Assembly: GCA_026686845.1 (NCBI GenBank)
Contig: JAIVEN010000021.1
Coordinates: 10,744,001 to 10,808,000 of the forward strand
Origin: Adenanthera pavonina
Lineage: Eukaryota; Streptophyta; Magnoliopsida; Fabales; Fabaceae
DNA length: 64,000 bases
Reading direction: 5' to 3'
The position numbers were made by a program, and so were the translations under genes. The notes under the pieces are model-generated. The model saw only the letters and a program-made list of their open reading frames with translations, was not told where the DNA came from and did no database searches. Below, piece by piece: positions 50,046-61,482 of this stretch (positions within the stretch are counted from its first letter, which is position 1; every line of letters begins with the position of its first letter).

Positions 50046-50905
50046 CTATCTGACAGTGATGATGTCGAATCAGTTCTTTAAGAACAAGGCTTTCAGGATG
50101 AGAATACTAAGTTTGTAATTAAACAGGAAACAGACTCTAACTTCTCTGAAGATAAAAAAATTCTTAGCATCCTTCCTTGCCCAAAGGTACAGCGTCCTTG
50201 TTCAAACCACCGGATATATAACATCAACCTAACAACCATATTACAGTCTACAGTATCACTTCCCAATGTCAAGATCAAAGTACTTGCAGATAAATATGAT
50301 AAGCCTACACAGGCTATTGGCTTTATAGGCACAGGTTCTTGTTGCAGTGTCATGAAACCTCATGCTCTGCCAGAAAAAGAATGGATTCCACATGAAGAAT
50401 ATTTCACCACTACCGACAGTAATCCTTTCTTAATCGACATGATTTCCAAGAAAAAGATTGGGATTTAGTTTTTTCCAAATTGCACAATTTGGACTAGAGT
50501 ACTTGGAAGCAAATTATCCAACAAAGATTTACTGATTGGCATTGATATTTATCATCTAGCAAAGGGATTACAAATCCTTCCAAAAGGTATACGGTATAAG
50601 TCTTCCTTTTTCCCATGGGAGACAGTGTGTAACCTTTTTGAAATACAGAAGGTGCCACCTAGATATGAGTTTATCAGAAGATAAACTGTTGCCTCTTTGT
50701 CCAGAAAATCATGAACAATTCACCCATCCTTCTCATTTATGAAAAAATGAAGAATTCTTCATTTGATTACCTTTCAAAAAATAGTCAACATCACACAATT
50801 ATAAGTCCAATTTTTCTATTTATCATATTATCTGTCATCTCAAAAGCACTTATACCCAAAAAAGTAAACTTTTTTGGTGAAGTTATGAGACGTGTTCCAC
50901 ATTAG
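50046..50905 (+). pseudogene. Pararetroviral aspartic-protease remnant, truncated before RT
   Basis: A broken frame after the knuckle holds an aspartic-protease-like segment near 50315-50345. The expected catalytic Asp of D-T/S-G appears as Gly (GTGSC). Downstream text resembles the rest of a retroviral protease but stops by about 50900, and no RT follows on this strand. The missing RT type is present only in the head-to-head copy at 32256-33822. Confidence 0.6.
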
Positions 50906-51259
50906 ACATACTATAAATCATATGCGAATCAAACTAAATATCTTTTTGTAAATTTAAAATTAAAAAATCACTTTTTCTCTTTTTATATGGAGAAATGCAC
51001 ACTAATCTTTGAATATCTATTCTGCATAGAAGCTAATTTACACCACCTCCAAATACAGTTTTTTTTTTTTGGGTTGTAAAAGAGTGTAAGCCTTTAAGTC
51101 ACAATTTGGGGCATATACAGAGATCTTTTGTTTTTCTGGTAGCAAAAGGGGAATATATTATCGAATTAAATCAAAACATTACATTACAGAGTTTAGGGGA
51201 GCTGATTCCGATCTCATTATTATATTTATACAGTATCAGCCAAAGAACGTTGGGGGTTC
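50906..51259. other. Spacer, nothing recognised
   Basis: AT-rich sequence between the pararetroviral remnant and the Mutator-like element. Confidence 0.5.
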
Positions 51260-51529
51260 AAATAAAAAGGGAAATGCCATTTCAGTACCTCCCAATAAGA
51301 ATATTCTCGAAAAATGACCTATAATAATTGAAATCCTTAGGAAGAATGTAGGTCCTTATAAGTAAAGAAAAAATATAGTTATTTGAACAAAATATCCTTT
51401 ATTCTTTCACCCTTTCCTCTATACCTCGTCGGTGTTAGTGACGTCACCGAAGCTCCGGTCGCAGGCGACATTATCAAAGCTCCAGCGACCAACACTAGTA
51501 TTGGAACAGTGAAATATTCTCAATTGAGA

Positions 51530-52432
51530 AAAAGTTATCGTCATTTGAGAAAATAATTATCACCAATTGAAAAAATAGTTATTTCCATTTGGAAAATTAA
51601 TTATCTCCACTTAAAAATTTGAGAAAATTAGTTATCTTTATTTAGAAATTTAGTTGTCCCTACTTGTGAAATTGGTTATTTCCACTTAGGAAATTAGTTA
51701 TCTCCACTTATAAATTTAATTATTCTCACTTAGAAATTTAATTATGTCCATTTGAGAAATTAGTTATCTCCACTTGAAAAATTAGTTATTCCCATTTAAG
51801 AAATTATTTATCTCTACTTGGAAATTTAATTGTCTTCACTTGGAAAATTAGTTATCACCACTAAGGAAAATAGGTATCACCACTTGGAAAAAAAATTATC
51901 GCCACTTAGAAAATTAATTATTTCTACTTGAAAAATTGGTTATGTATTGGAAAATTAGTTATGTAGGGATAACCAATTTTCCAAGTAGAATAAATTAATT
52001 TTCCAAGTAAAATAAACTAATTTCTCAAGTAGAGATAACTAAATTTTCAATTGGGGATAACTAATTTTTTAAGTGGAAATTAATTTTTTAAGTAGAGATA
52101 ACTAATTTTCCAAGTAGAAATAATCAATCTTTTAAGTGGAGATAACTAATTTTTTAAATAGGGATAATTGATTTTCCAAATAGGAATAGTTGATTTTCCA
52201 AGTGGCGTTAACTATTTTTCCAAATGGCTATAGAGAATAATTAAATTTTCAAGTAGAGATAACTAATTTACTAAGTGGAAATAACTAATTTTCCAAAATA
52301 GGTATAAATAATTTCTAAAATAAAAATAACTAAATTTTCAAGTGCAAATGACTAATTTTCTAAGTAGAGATAGCTAATTTTCCAAATAGAGATAACTATT
52401 TTTCTAATTGGCAATAAGTATTTTCCCAAGGA
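51530..52432. repeat. Subterminal array of TTAGTTATCTCCACTTGGAAAA-type repeats that reverses orientation
   Basis: About twenty degenerate units of roughly 25-40 bp, combining TTAGTTAT, a CCACTT-like word and GAAAAT, run in one direction to about 51965. The complementary units (TTTTCCAAGTAGAGATAACTAA) then run to about 52430, making a large inverted repeat on one side of the element. Confidence 0.8.
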
Positions 52433-52437
52433 ACAAT

Positions 52438-55400
52438 TGTCGCACAAAAAAAAATGTGACGAAAGGAAAACGAGACAAAATCGTGTTTTTGGGAGAAAAC
52501 CAACTTGTGATGAGTCGCTACCAAAATTTTGAAAGAAAATCTTGGGAACTCGAAACAGGAAGGGAAAGAATAGTCTACGTAATCAGAGTTGGATTCGGGA
52601 GTTGATTGTGTATGGAGAAGGTGTTAGGCACTCTACAACACCCGTTCCTATAAACGGTTACCTTACGTTGATTGTGCAAATTAATATGATTTTAAAAATA
52701 TTTTTATTTTCCTTTTATCATCCACATGCGAAAACAAGGGTAGAGAAGAAATTAAGAAAATTTGAGAAATTTGGAAAATAAAATCAATTAAATTAGAAAT
52801 TAAGGAGATTTAAGAAAAAAATGAGGAAAAGGAATTGGGAAAATAAATTGGAAAATATTTATTTATTTACAATGGCGGACTTGACTCAAGATCAAAGCCT
52901 AGGGCCTACGAACCCTGCGATAGGGATCAAAGTCCACGTAGTTCAAGTTAAAAATACGTGTCAGTTGGTTGATATTTCTTATTGTAATTTTTGTAATAGG
53001 AGAAAACTAATTGAGAATAATTTATCTTTTTGCAAACATAACAATTTTCTAAGATTGAGTTGGTGTGTTTTAATTTAATTCTACTTACTTACTCTTATTT
53101 TATTTTATTTTGAAAATATTTCTTTTATTTTTTTTATTTTTAAAAATGATATATTTTTGTACTCTTGGGAATTTTCTTTTAAGAGAAAGTGAAGACCGAT
53201 TCACATGTTGTAAACTCACAGTTGTGCCCGGTAGATCGATTCCTTAATTACCTGCAAAAGTTTCTGAACCTCGCGGTACAAAGTTTTTATTATACAAGTA
53301 AAGCAAAAAATTAGAAAATACTATTATTCTCCCATTTTTAGATAATGATTTATTATACATTTAAAATAAAATTGGAAAGAAACTTGTCATATTATCAAAA
53401 TTTATTTATTTTTTATGAAATATAATTGTTTTCTCAAAGAATGTTATTTAACTGATATATCTACGTGAATTCACAATCTCACGCAATAACTCAATAAACT
53501 TATATACCTACGAGGATTCTAAAAACTCACGTGGTGTAATTATTAAATCAATTATAGTGATGTTACTATTTTTGAAAGATCATATTAATAATTCCTCTCA
53601 ATAGGAGTCATCAAAAGATTTTTTTTTTGTATGTGGCATTCGGATCCATCATTTTGTTTTGGAATTATTTTGCAAATAATTGCCTCATCAATTCCCAAGA
53701 TTAAAATATTTGACACACATTTTAAAAAAATAAAAATAAAAACAAAACAAAACTACATGCATTATCAGTCATTATAAGTCTATATATGTATTTTTATTGA
53801 CGAGGAAACAACTAAACAGTGAGGTCTTTTAGGCGCCTAGCTTAAGATAAAACTTGGATGTGAAATGGGCACCACACAAAGTATTAAGCCAAGCCAAGGG
53901 TGTGAACCCATGCTTACCACGGGGTGTACTTGAGCATAATTTCGATTGTTTATAAATATTTGATGCAAATATTACCCAAGCTCAAACATCATGAAGGAAA
54001 AGCAAAATAGCATGGATTAGAACAAGGATTATAAATCTCTGAGTTAAGCATCAAATTATCTCCCTCTTGTAACGCTTTGTGGAAGTGAACCCAGAAACCG
54101 CCCCTTGAAATTGTAAAGGACTAGATATTGTGCAAGCCTGCTTGACACTTTATGAACACTAAAAATAACCCATGTCATATCATTTTCCTATAAGACCAAG
54201 GATGTTCTCTTCATTAATTTTAAGATCTGTAAGGCATCATGCATCAACCATATGAGTTTAGCACATTGTATTCATCAAGGAGGTACATTGCTTTAGTGGT
54301 GTTCTATTGAATCCTCTACCTGATTAACAGGATAGTACCATAAGACAGAAGTATGGGGTAACTAGCGTCACGAATTTGGGACTAGTTTCCTAAGACAACA
54401 AATCCTCACCCATCATTTAAATCAACCTGTGAGTTAAAGTGTGTTTACAAACTCCAAAAGACATAGGAAGTTAATGACAAGGAATACCACTTTGTGCAAA
54501 TCACCATCATTCCAGGACATCAAGAATAGCCTAAATTCCTTATTGGAACTCCAAACTCACATCAAACAATCAAGAGGAATTGAAACTTACATGACTAGTA
54601 ACGATTTTCAGCAAACTTTATCAGTAATCAAGTCAAATTAAGGGATGTAAACAGTAGTCTAGTGTCCCCATTTTGAATCAATATAATCATTCGACACAGG
54701 ATAACTCGAACAGTGATGTATCAAAGTAGGAATTTCACAGCAGAACCTCTAATTGTCAATCCAAAATGCCTCAACGATAGAGTACCAATCAATGAGAATT
54801 TGGACAAAATTTAAAAATAACACTTAAAACTCCAGATGAAATTATGATCCAATAGGTAGTTAATGTATTAACTCAAACACTTAGCAACACAGGTTCAATC
54901 CATAGAACACCAACACATAGATTCACAGGCCACTTCACGAAAACAAACCCAAAAAAATCAAACCGAAGCCAGAAAATTAAACTGACCCAAGCGTCGCTGG
55001 TGTAGGAGAAATCATTCTCGTTGTTCCCTACTGCGTTTGCTGCTCTGTTTAGATCATCCTTCCTTTTACTTCTCTACAATTTCAACCGAGCCTTCTTTCT
55101 AAAATCGCTCACTGTGTCCTTCTCTTTTTGAAATTTCTCTCCCTCGGTCCCAATTTCACTGCCTCCACCCTCTTAGGGTTACTCCACCCACAAATTCTTC
55201 TCTATTCTTCTAAGCTCCTTTTGTTCGGCCCCTTACCGTCTTCCTCTGTTCCATTTTTTAATAGGCTCGCGAGTGAAAGACAGAGGAATTTCGGGCATAT
55301 GGCTGCTTTTCACTCCTAATTTCGTGTGCCATTTGCTCTGCTTCCTTGTTCTATTTCGGCGGCTTCCTCCGTTCTTTTTTGTTCTTCAGCCTTTTGTTTG

Positions 55401-55885
55401 AGCTCTCTCCCTGACTCCCTCTGTTCTTTGTTCTTTGCGTGCACGGCCTCCCCTGTTTTGTCACGTCTGAGCCTCTCTCATTCTCATCCTTGTGCCTACG
55501 CCCCCTCTGGTCTTCTCTTCGGTCCCCATCAAGCTCAAATGCTCCATGCTTGTGCTCAGACAGCTTCTGGCTTTCGATCAGCCTCTGTATGCGGCTCCCT
55601 CGATTCCCTATGCTCGTGTATTTGAGCCCTAATTAGGGCTCAATGGTGATGGTTTTGTGGGCTTTAAATGCTGGGCCTCAGCATTTCAAGCCCAGAACTT
55701 TGAGCCCCAAAGCACTTCCTTTTTTTTTTTAATTTCGGTTGATTTTTTTTAATTTTATATTATTTTTGTTATTATTATTATTGTTATTTATTTATTTTAT
55801 GTTTTTGTTATTTTTCCTTCTTCTTCTTTTCCAAGATCCCATTAAAGGATTTATAATTAATTTACTAGAATTTTAATTGACTAAA

Positions 55886-55939
<54 letters not shown>

Positions 55940-55979
55940 GTTTTTTTGTATAAAGACCAGAAAAAATAAGGCGTTCACA
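52438..55979 (+). mobile_element. 3.5-kb solo LTR nested in the Mutator-like element, probably Ty3-gypsy Tat/Ogre type
   Basis: Begins TGTCGCACAAAA and ends GCGTTCACA, with a perfect 5-bp duplication acaat (52433-52437 and 55980-55984). The left part has the text GATGAGTCGCTACCAAAATTTT, then GGGAACTCG, GATTCGGGAGTTGATT and GGAGAAGGTGTTAGGCA. This resembles, from memory, the LTR leader shared by many Tat-lineage gypsy elements. A CT-rich stretch at 55000-55640 and a long (ATT)n lie near the 3' end. No gag or pol is present. Confidence 0.7.
55889..55939. repeat. (ATT)n microsatellite
   Basis: About seventeen TTA/ATT units near the 3' end of the nested LTR. Confidence 0.9.
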
Positions 55980-56364
55980 ACAATTACTATTTTCCCAAGT
56001 AAGAATATTTCATTATTCTAGCACTAGTGCCGGTCATCGGAGCTCTGGCAATGTAGCAAGCGACAAGAACTCTGGTGACGTCGCCGATGACCAGAGCTCC
56101 GATGATGTTGCCCGGCACTAGTAAGGTAGGGAGAAAATGGTAAAAGGAAAAAGGATATTTTGGTTAAACAAATATATATATTTTCTTACCTATAAGGACC
56201 TAGGTGCTTTTTGAGGATTTCAATTATTATAGATCCTTTTTTAAAATATTCTTATTAGGAGGTCCTGAAATAAGATTTTCACCAAATAAAACAAGCTTGC
56301 AAGGGGAAGATTAAAACTAGCGTTAGGTTGGTGGAATTGCAAGGAAGGAGAGAGGAAGGATTTT

Positions 56365-57255
56365 GACTTTTTTATTGAAATATAATAATAAAAAAGGAAA
56401 TTACCAATATACAATAGTTTTGAAAATATTTATCAGGATACAACATTTTTTATAAATAGTAACATGATAATTCATTTTTTTCGTGCGTATCAAGAAGAAG
56501 TCGCAGTAGCCAATTATGATTTGATTTATTTAAAAATTAAAAAAATTGTTTTGTATAAAGCGAATCATAACATGCTGTTACGATTTGCTTTATTTAAAAA
56601 TAAAAAAACAAACTTAAAAACAAATCATGTTACGATTTGTATTATTTTAAAAATAAAAAAAAATCTGGCTATATAAGAGACTTTATTAAAGAATAATAAA
56701 ATTAAGTAATAATAATCGTAATACTCCTTTTGGTCCCATTGATAAGAGAAAAAAATTACTTAATGAGTATTAAGAAATGGAATTGAAATTAAATAAAGAT
56801 AATTAATTTATTTCATATTTTCAATTTCTTCCAAAAGTATCCCTACTTAATTAATTTTTCTTTCAATTTCTTCCAAAAATTAATTTCTTCTAAAAATGCA
56901 CTTCATAAGCCTCAATAATATTAATAAAGAAGGATAATTTTAGTAAAAAGAAATTAATGCAAATGCAAGAATTTTGCTTTTTGCAAAATAATATTTTTTA
57001 GTTTTTTTTTATTTTTAAAAAAAGCAAATAGTAAAAGCATGTTATGATCTGCTTTATGCAAAATAATTTTTTTAAAAAATTTTTAAATAAATCAAATCGT
57101 AATTGACTTCTATGACTTTTTCTTCATATGCATGAAAAAAAAAATGAATCATCATGTTATGATTTATAAAAAATGTTGTATTCTAGTAAATACTTTCAAA
57201 ACTATTATATATTGGTAATTTCTTTTTTTATTATTATATTTCAATAAAAAAAACC
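56365..57255. mobile_element. Mutator-type miniature element, 891 bp
   Basis: Flanked by the perfect 9-bp duplication aaggatttt (56356-56364 and 57256-57264). Inverted ends of about 110 bp share TTTTTTATTGAAATATAATA, GAAATTACCAATATA and ATACAACATTTTTTATAAAT. The interior has short repeats of the ACGATTTG and ATTTAAAAAT type and no gene. Confidence 0.85.
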
Positions 57256-57264
57256 AAGGATTTT

Positions 57265-58200
57265 GCTAAAATCCCCAAAATAAAAATTGGAGTAGGGGGA
57301 AATAAAAATAGGAGAAATGGGAAAAAAATATCAAAAACTAAAAATATTTGGAAAATGGCATCAAAGTTCACCCAGTTTTCAAGGTATGATGGAATTTTTC
57401 CAAGCCAAATTAGAAAATTTGTAAGTCATGATATAATTTTTTTGGTATCAAGTGAAAATAGAAAAAAATTATTTTAACTTGGAAATTTTTTAATCTCACT
57501 AAGAAAAATTTTATTTTACCTTGAAAACAATGTAAATTTTAGTCCAATTTCCCAAATATTTTTTTTTTTTTGCTTTTTTTTACCAATTCTCCCAATAAAA
57601 ATTTTGTTTGGTAAAACAAAAATGGTTTAAAATTTTCCCTTCTCCTTGGAGTTCTTCTCAAATTGAGATAATTTAGTGAAAACGTATCTTTTTATCTCAC
57701 CCTAACTAAATTGTCCATAGACTTTTTAATATTTTCACTTCTTCATTTTATGAATATGTGGATAAAACTGTACTCCTTCCTCTAAGTAATATATTTTTAT
57801 ATTAATTTTTACAAGATTATTTTATTAAAATTAAAATTTAAACCCAATATCAATTCAAATAACTAAAATAATCTGTAATTATAGTGGAAAAAATAATATA
57901 TAATTATACATTGAGAAGTGAAAAATAGAAGAAAAGAAAAGAGAGAGAAAATTAATTTAAATATAAAGATATAATTTTCTATTTATAATTATTTTCCTTT
58001 ATATCTTTCTTAAATCAAATAAAATAATATTAAAATTATTCTATTAAAAAAATTTTTAAACGGTTAAAATTAAAATCTTTATTTTCCCTATTTCAATTAA
58101 AATTCCTCTCAGTTAAATCTTTTTGGATTAACGCCCCGGTCCATTCTATTTCCTGTGTTGAACCAAACACCAGGTTAATGAAGCAAGGAAATCAGCGCTC
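57265..58200. other. Intergenic, AT-rich, nothing assigned
   Basis: No gene seen. It contains many A/T tracts. A TACTCCTTCCTCTAAG word near 57769 looks like a Stowaway end, but no partner end was found. Confidence 0.4.
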
Positions 58201-58253
58201 TTATTGCTTTCTCAGAAAATTATGAGCAACTTCAACTCTCCAGTCCTGCTTAA

Positions 58254-58672
58254 TTAGTCTACAGCCATAACAGTGCTGTAGGTGCCAGTAGTGTTGACCC
58301 ACTCCCTTGTAATCTTTTGAGCCACCAACCGATTGTCCGTTTCAAGTATCACCCGACGAAGACCACTTTTCCGTGCGAGATCAAGGGCATCTAATATTTC
58401 GCCATAGCTCCGCTTGGATGATGTAACTGTTACCATTGTTTCTGCAGATGTCCACTAGAACCACTCCTGCCGTTAAACTTAACTGCACCATCCGTTTGAG
58501 CTTGTACCATCCCTGGGGACCAAATATAGAGATCTTTTGTTGACTTTGTAGCCTCCCATGTCTTTGTCACCTGTTTTTTAATTTTTTCTGTAGTTCTTGC
58601 CTTCTGTGTATTGTGTACCCTGCCATGTCTCAGTTCAGTTTCACACCCGCTGCCATAATGCTGTGAAAGCAC
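58254..58672 (-). pseudogene. RNase H-like (RVT_3) domain remnant
   Basis: The first frame (58430-58672) has QTDGAVKFNGRSGSSG, the beta-strand with the first catalytic Asp of plant RNase H-like domains. The second frame (58254-58436) has LRRVILETDNRLVAQKI, the later Asp region. The two frames overlap by a few bases and lack the middle of the domain, so this is a deleted, frameshifted fragment, most likely from a LINE or from a host gene of that family. It lies upstream of, and divergent from, the PPR gene. Confidence 0.65.
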
Positions 58673-58839
58673 TGTGCCGCAGGACGAAGCTCTATCAATT
58701 CCGCTTCCCTTCCCACCACCCCCACCCCCCGGTCTTTTTTTTTTTTCCGAGATTCACTGAATTACGGTAATCTCTTCTTTTCTCTTCATTGGTACTTCCA
58801 ACCAGGTGATGCACACAAACTGTTTGATGGTATTCTCAA

Positions 58840-60294
58840 ATGAAAGTAAAGATGCATTTCTTGCTAAACTGTGTCTTGAAACGCTTTACGCTTCAAAGAC
58901 TGATGACCCAGCATTCCAATCTACTTTCAATCTCTCTCTTCTCTACATTGCAGCCTATATCTGCGCCGTCTCAGTTGCAAGAGCTCTGCAATATCGTAAT
59001 GTCAAATATAGGTGGACTGGATGATCTGGAATTGAGTCTAAATAAGTTTAAGGATTCTTTAACTTCCTCTCTTGTTGCTCAGACTATTGAGGATTGTAAG
59101 CATGAGGCACAAACTAGAAGACTGCTCAGGTTTTTCTTATGGTCTAGCAAGAATTTGAATTGCAATTTAGAAGACAAGGATTATAACTTTGCTCTTAGAG
59201 TTTTTGCTGAAAAGAAAGACCACATAGCAATGGATATATTGATTGTGGATCTTAAGAAGGAAGGTCGAGTCATGGATGCTCATACTTTTGGTCTTGTAGC
59301 TGAGACTTTTGTCAAACTGGGTAAAGAACAGGAGGCATTGGGTATTTTCAAGAACCTGGACAAGCACAATTGTCCTCAGGATGAATTTACAGTTACTGCT
59401 ATCATTAATGCTCTCTGCTCCAAAGGGCATGCTAAGAAAGCTGAAGGGGTGGTTTTGCTTCACAAAGACAAGATTACAGGTGCAATGCCTTGCATTTATA
59501 GAAGTCTTCTTCATGGTTGGTCTGCACAGAGGAATGTGAAGGAAGCTCGAAAAGTTATGCAACAGATGAAATCAGATGGGGTTATCCCGGATTTGTTTTG
59601 TTACAACATATTTCTCAGGTGCCTTTGTGAGCGCAACCTGAGGCATAATCCTTCAGGACTTGTACCTGAAGCTTTAAATGTGATGATGGAGATGAGGTGT
59701 TATAAGATTGCCCTGACCTCAATTAGTTACAACATATTGCTTTCTTGTTTAGGGAGGGCTAGAAGGGTCAAGGAATCTTGTCGAATACTTGAAACAATGA
59801 AAACTTCGGGCTGTGCTCCAGATTGGGTTAGCTATTATCTTGTGGCTAAGGTGTTGTTTCTGAGTGGGAGATTTGGCAAGGGGAAACAGATAGTGGATCA
59901 GATGATCAGCGAAGGTTTAGTCCCAAACTGTAAGTTTTATTACAGTTTGATTGGCATTCTCTGCGGAGTTGAGAGGGTTAATTATGCTCTGGAACTGTTT
60001 GAGATAATGAAGAGAAGCTCATTGGGTGGATATGGACCTGTTTATGATGTGCTCATTCCAAAGCTTTGTATAGGAGGACGTTTTGAAAAAGGAAGAGAGC
60101 TTTGGGATGAAGCTATACGCATGGGCATCACTCTTCAGTGCTCAGACGATGTCTTGGATCCTTCAGTAACAGAAGTTTTCAAACCTAGAAGGCCAGAAAA
60201 AATCAGCCTCTTGGACAGCTCAAAAGCCAAGTCTCCAAATAAAGATACAAAACGTTTGGAAAAACTAAAAAATATGAAGAAAAAGAAATCTTAA
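58840..60294 (+). CDS. P-class PPR protein, mitochondrial type (At5g61370-like)
   Basis: An intact intronless gene of 484 residues. The first 60 residues are rich in Lys, Arg, Ser and Leu with few acidic residues, as in a mitochondrial presequence. About eight PPR motifs follow from residue 130 to 430, for example IPDLFCYNIFLRCLCE, ISYNILLSCLGRARRVKE and PNCKFYYSLIGILCG. The tail is Lys-rich (KRLEKLKNMKKKKS). No DYW or E domain is present, so a role in organellar RNA processing, splicing or stability is more likely than editing. The Met at 58840 is the first in frame; a later start (residue 54) would lose the presequence. The family match to At5g61370 is from memory and supported by its position after TOC1. 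Confidence 0.9.
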   Translation: MKVKMHFLLNCVLKRFTLQRLMTQHSNLLSISLFSTLQPISAPSQLQELCNIVMSNIGGLDDLELSLNKFKDSLTSSLVAQTIEDCKHEAQTRRLLRFFLWSSKNLNCNLEDKDYNFALRVFAEKKDHIAMDILIVDLKKEGRVMDAHTFGLVAETFVKLGKEQEALGIFKNLDKHNCPQDEFTVTAIINALCSKGHAKKAEGVVLLHKDKITGAMPCIYRSLLHGWSAQRNVKEARKVMQQMKSDGVIPDLFCYNIFLRCLCERNLRHNPSGLVPEALNVMMEMRCYKIALTSISYNILLSCLGRARRVKESCRILETMKTSGCAPDWVSYYLVAKVLFLSGRFGKGKQIVDQMISEGLVPNCKFYYSLIGILCGVERVNYALELFEIMKRSSLGGYGPVYDVLIPKLCIGGRFEKGRELWDEAIRMGITLQCSDDVLDPSVTEVFKPRRPEKISLLDSSKAKSPNKDTKRLEKLKNMKKKKS

Positions 60295-60434
60295 TGCTCT
60301 TTAGTTGATGAAGTCCTAGTTACACTTCTCCTCTACTTCTGCCATTTTCCCCCAGGAACATTGTATTATTACTACAATTAATTTCATAAAATAAGATTAC
60401 AATGCTGTGGAATCCTCCTTTAAGTTAATAATTA

Positions 60435-60701
60435 CTCCATTCGATTCATATTACAAGGCATTTTGTATCAATTACACATATTTTAAAAATTTATTTTTTT
60501 ACCTGAAATCAATGCAAAGAGTATCCACGTTTCCTCTTTTACCTTTATTAAATATCACATTCTATTATTATTATAGAATTATAAATGAGAAGTATAAAAG
60601 AATTAATGATAGAGATAAAATGAGAAAAAAATATCTAATACCCTATATTTTAAACCAAATACTTGTGATATAAAATGTCCTATAATACAAACCAGAGGTA
60701 G
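60435..60701. mobile_element. Stowaway-like MITE
   Basis: A 267-bp unit bounded by TA dinucleotides. Its ends, CTCCATTCGATTCATATTAC and, in reverse, CTACCTCTGGTTTGTATTAT, both continue into a GGCATTTT/GGACATTTT motif. This is the familiar CTCCNTCNG...ACATTTT pattern of Tc1/mariner-type MITEs. It sits just after the PPR gene. Confidence 0.75.
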
Positions 60702-60917
60702 TATATGTCCTCTTTATTGTTGGATCTTACATCTTACTTGATAATATATTTTCTATCAAATAAAACGGTGTTATTTCAGTCAAACTGCTTATCATTCTCT
60801 ATATTAGTTCAATTTCCGTTGAGTTGAACTTTGCACCCATTTTAGCAAAATACCATCTTGGATAAAATGATTGATTTGTTTGAACCTTTCAATAATTCAG
60901 GGCCAACCAGGCCAGCA

Positions 60918-61109
60918 GGGGATAAAGAGAAAAGGACAAGTAAGGATATGGAAAAAATTATATTTTTCAATAAATACCTTATTTGAAAATTTTCAAATAC
61001 ATGAATAAATTTTGGGACAAAGGGAAAAAGGCAAGTGAGGATATGAAAAAATATATATTCCTCAATAAAGACCTTATTTGAAAATTTTCAAGTACATGAA
61101 CAAATTTTT
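60918..61109. repeat. Two tandem copies of a 96-bp unit
   Basis: 60918-61013 and 61014-61109 share GAGGATATG-like, TCAATAAA, ACCTTATTTGAAAATTTTCA and ACATGAA tracts, with about 15% differences by eye. Function unknown. Confidence 0.75.
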
Positions 61110-61482
61110 GAATTGATGTAAACTAGATTTTCAACTAATAATTCTAGAAATATATTTTTGTCCCAGTTATCTTTTTTTCCCTGGGGATAAAGTGGAACAG
61201 ATGTGAGCTAGGCTTTACTTGGTCCGAATCACTATTAAGTGGTAGATGTTTTCTTCTTTTAAGACCTCTACTTCTCTCCATAGTTACTGTAGAAATATCT
61301 AGTTTTATTTTCTTTCCTTTATTGTAAATATTAGGTTTGATATGGTGAATCATGGGATCAGATCTGTAATTATTAGGGTGATTAGGCATTTATTAGTGAG
61401 ATTCATTTTGGAGTGTATATATCCATTACTTCCTACCTTTGTAATACAAAAAATTCAGAATGAAAAGTTTCATTTTTCTACA
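61110..61482 (+). repeat. Probable 5' LTR of the right-edge copia (left boundary unresolved)
   Basis: Sequence up to TTTTCTACA at 61482 directly precedes a primer-binding site. Promoter-like GTGTATATATCC (about 61415) and a short transcribed-leader-like stretch are present. The 3' LTR lies beyond the window, so the left end cannot be fixed. Confidence 0.45.

Larger units (their letters stand above)
51269..56283. mobile_element. Non-autonomous Mutator-like element with long inverted ends, carrying a nested solo LTR
   Basis: Inverted ends of about 265 bp (51269 to about 51535, and about 55990-56283) match over long tracts, for example CCAATAAGAATATT against its complement, TATAATAATTGAAATCCT, AGGTCCTTATA and AAAATATCCTTT, plus a GC-rich block around GACGTCACC. 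Flanks are aaataaaaa (51260-51268) and aaataaaac (56284-56292), an 8/9 match to the 9-bp duplication typical of Mutator. Without the nested LTR (52438-55979) it would be about 1.5 kb. No transposase was seen. Confidence 0.8.

Noticed and set aside
55128..55636. ORFs of 63-99 codons in a CT-rich block inside the nested LTR
   Set aside because: Low-complexity Ser/Leu/Cys-rich translations in three overlapping frames; no family recognised. Probably the LTR leader.
57765..57790. Second Stowaway MITE starting at TACTCCTTCCTCTAAG
   Set aside because: No partner inverted end was found at a reasonable distance.
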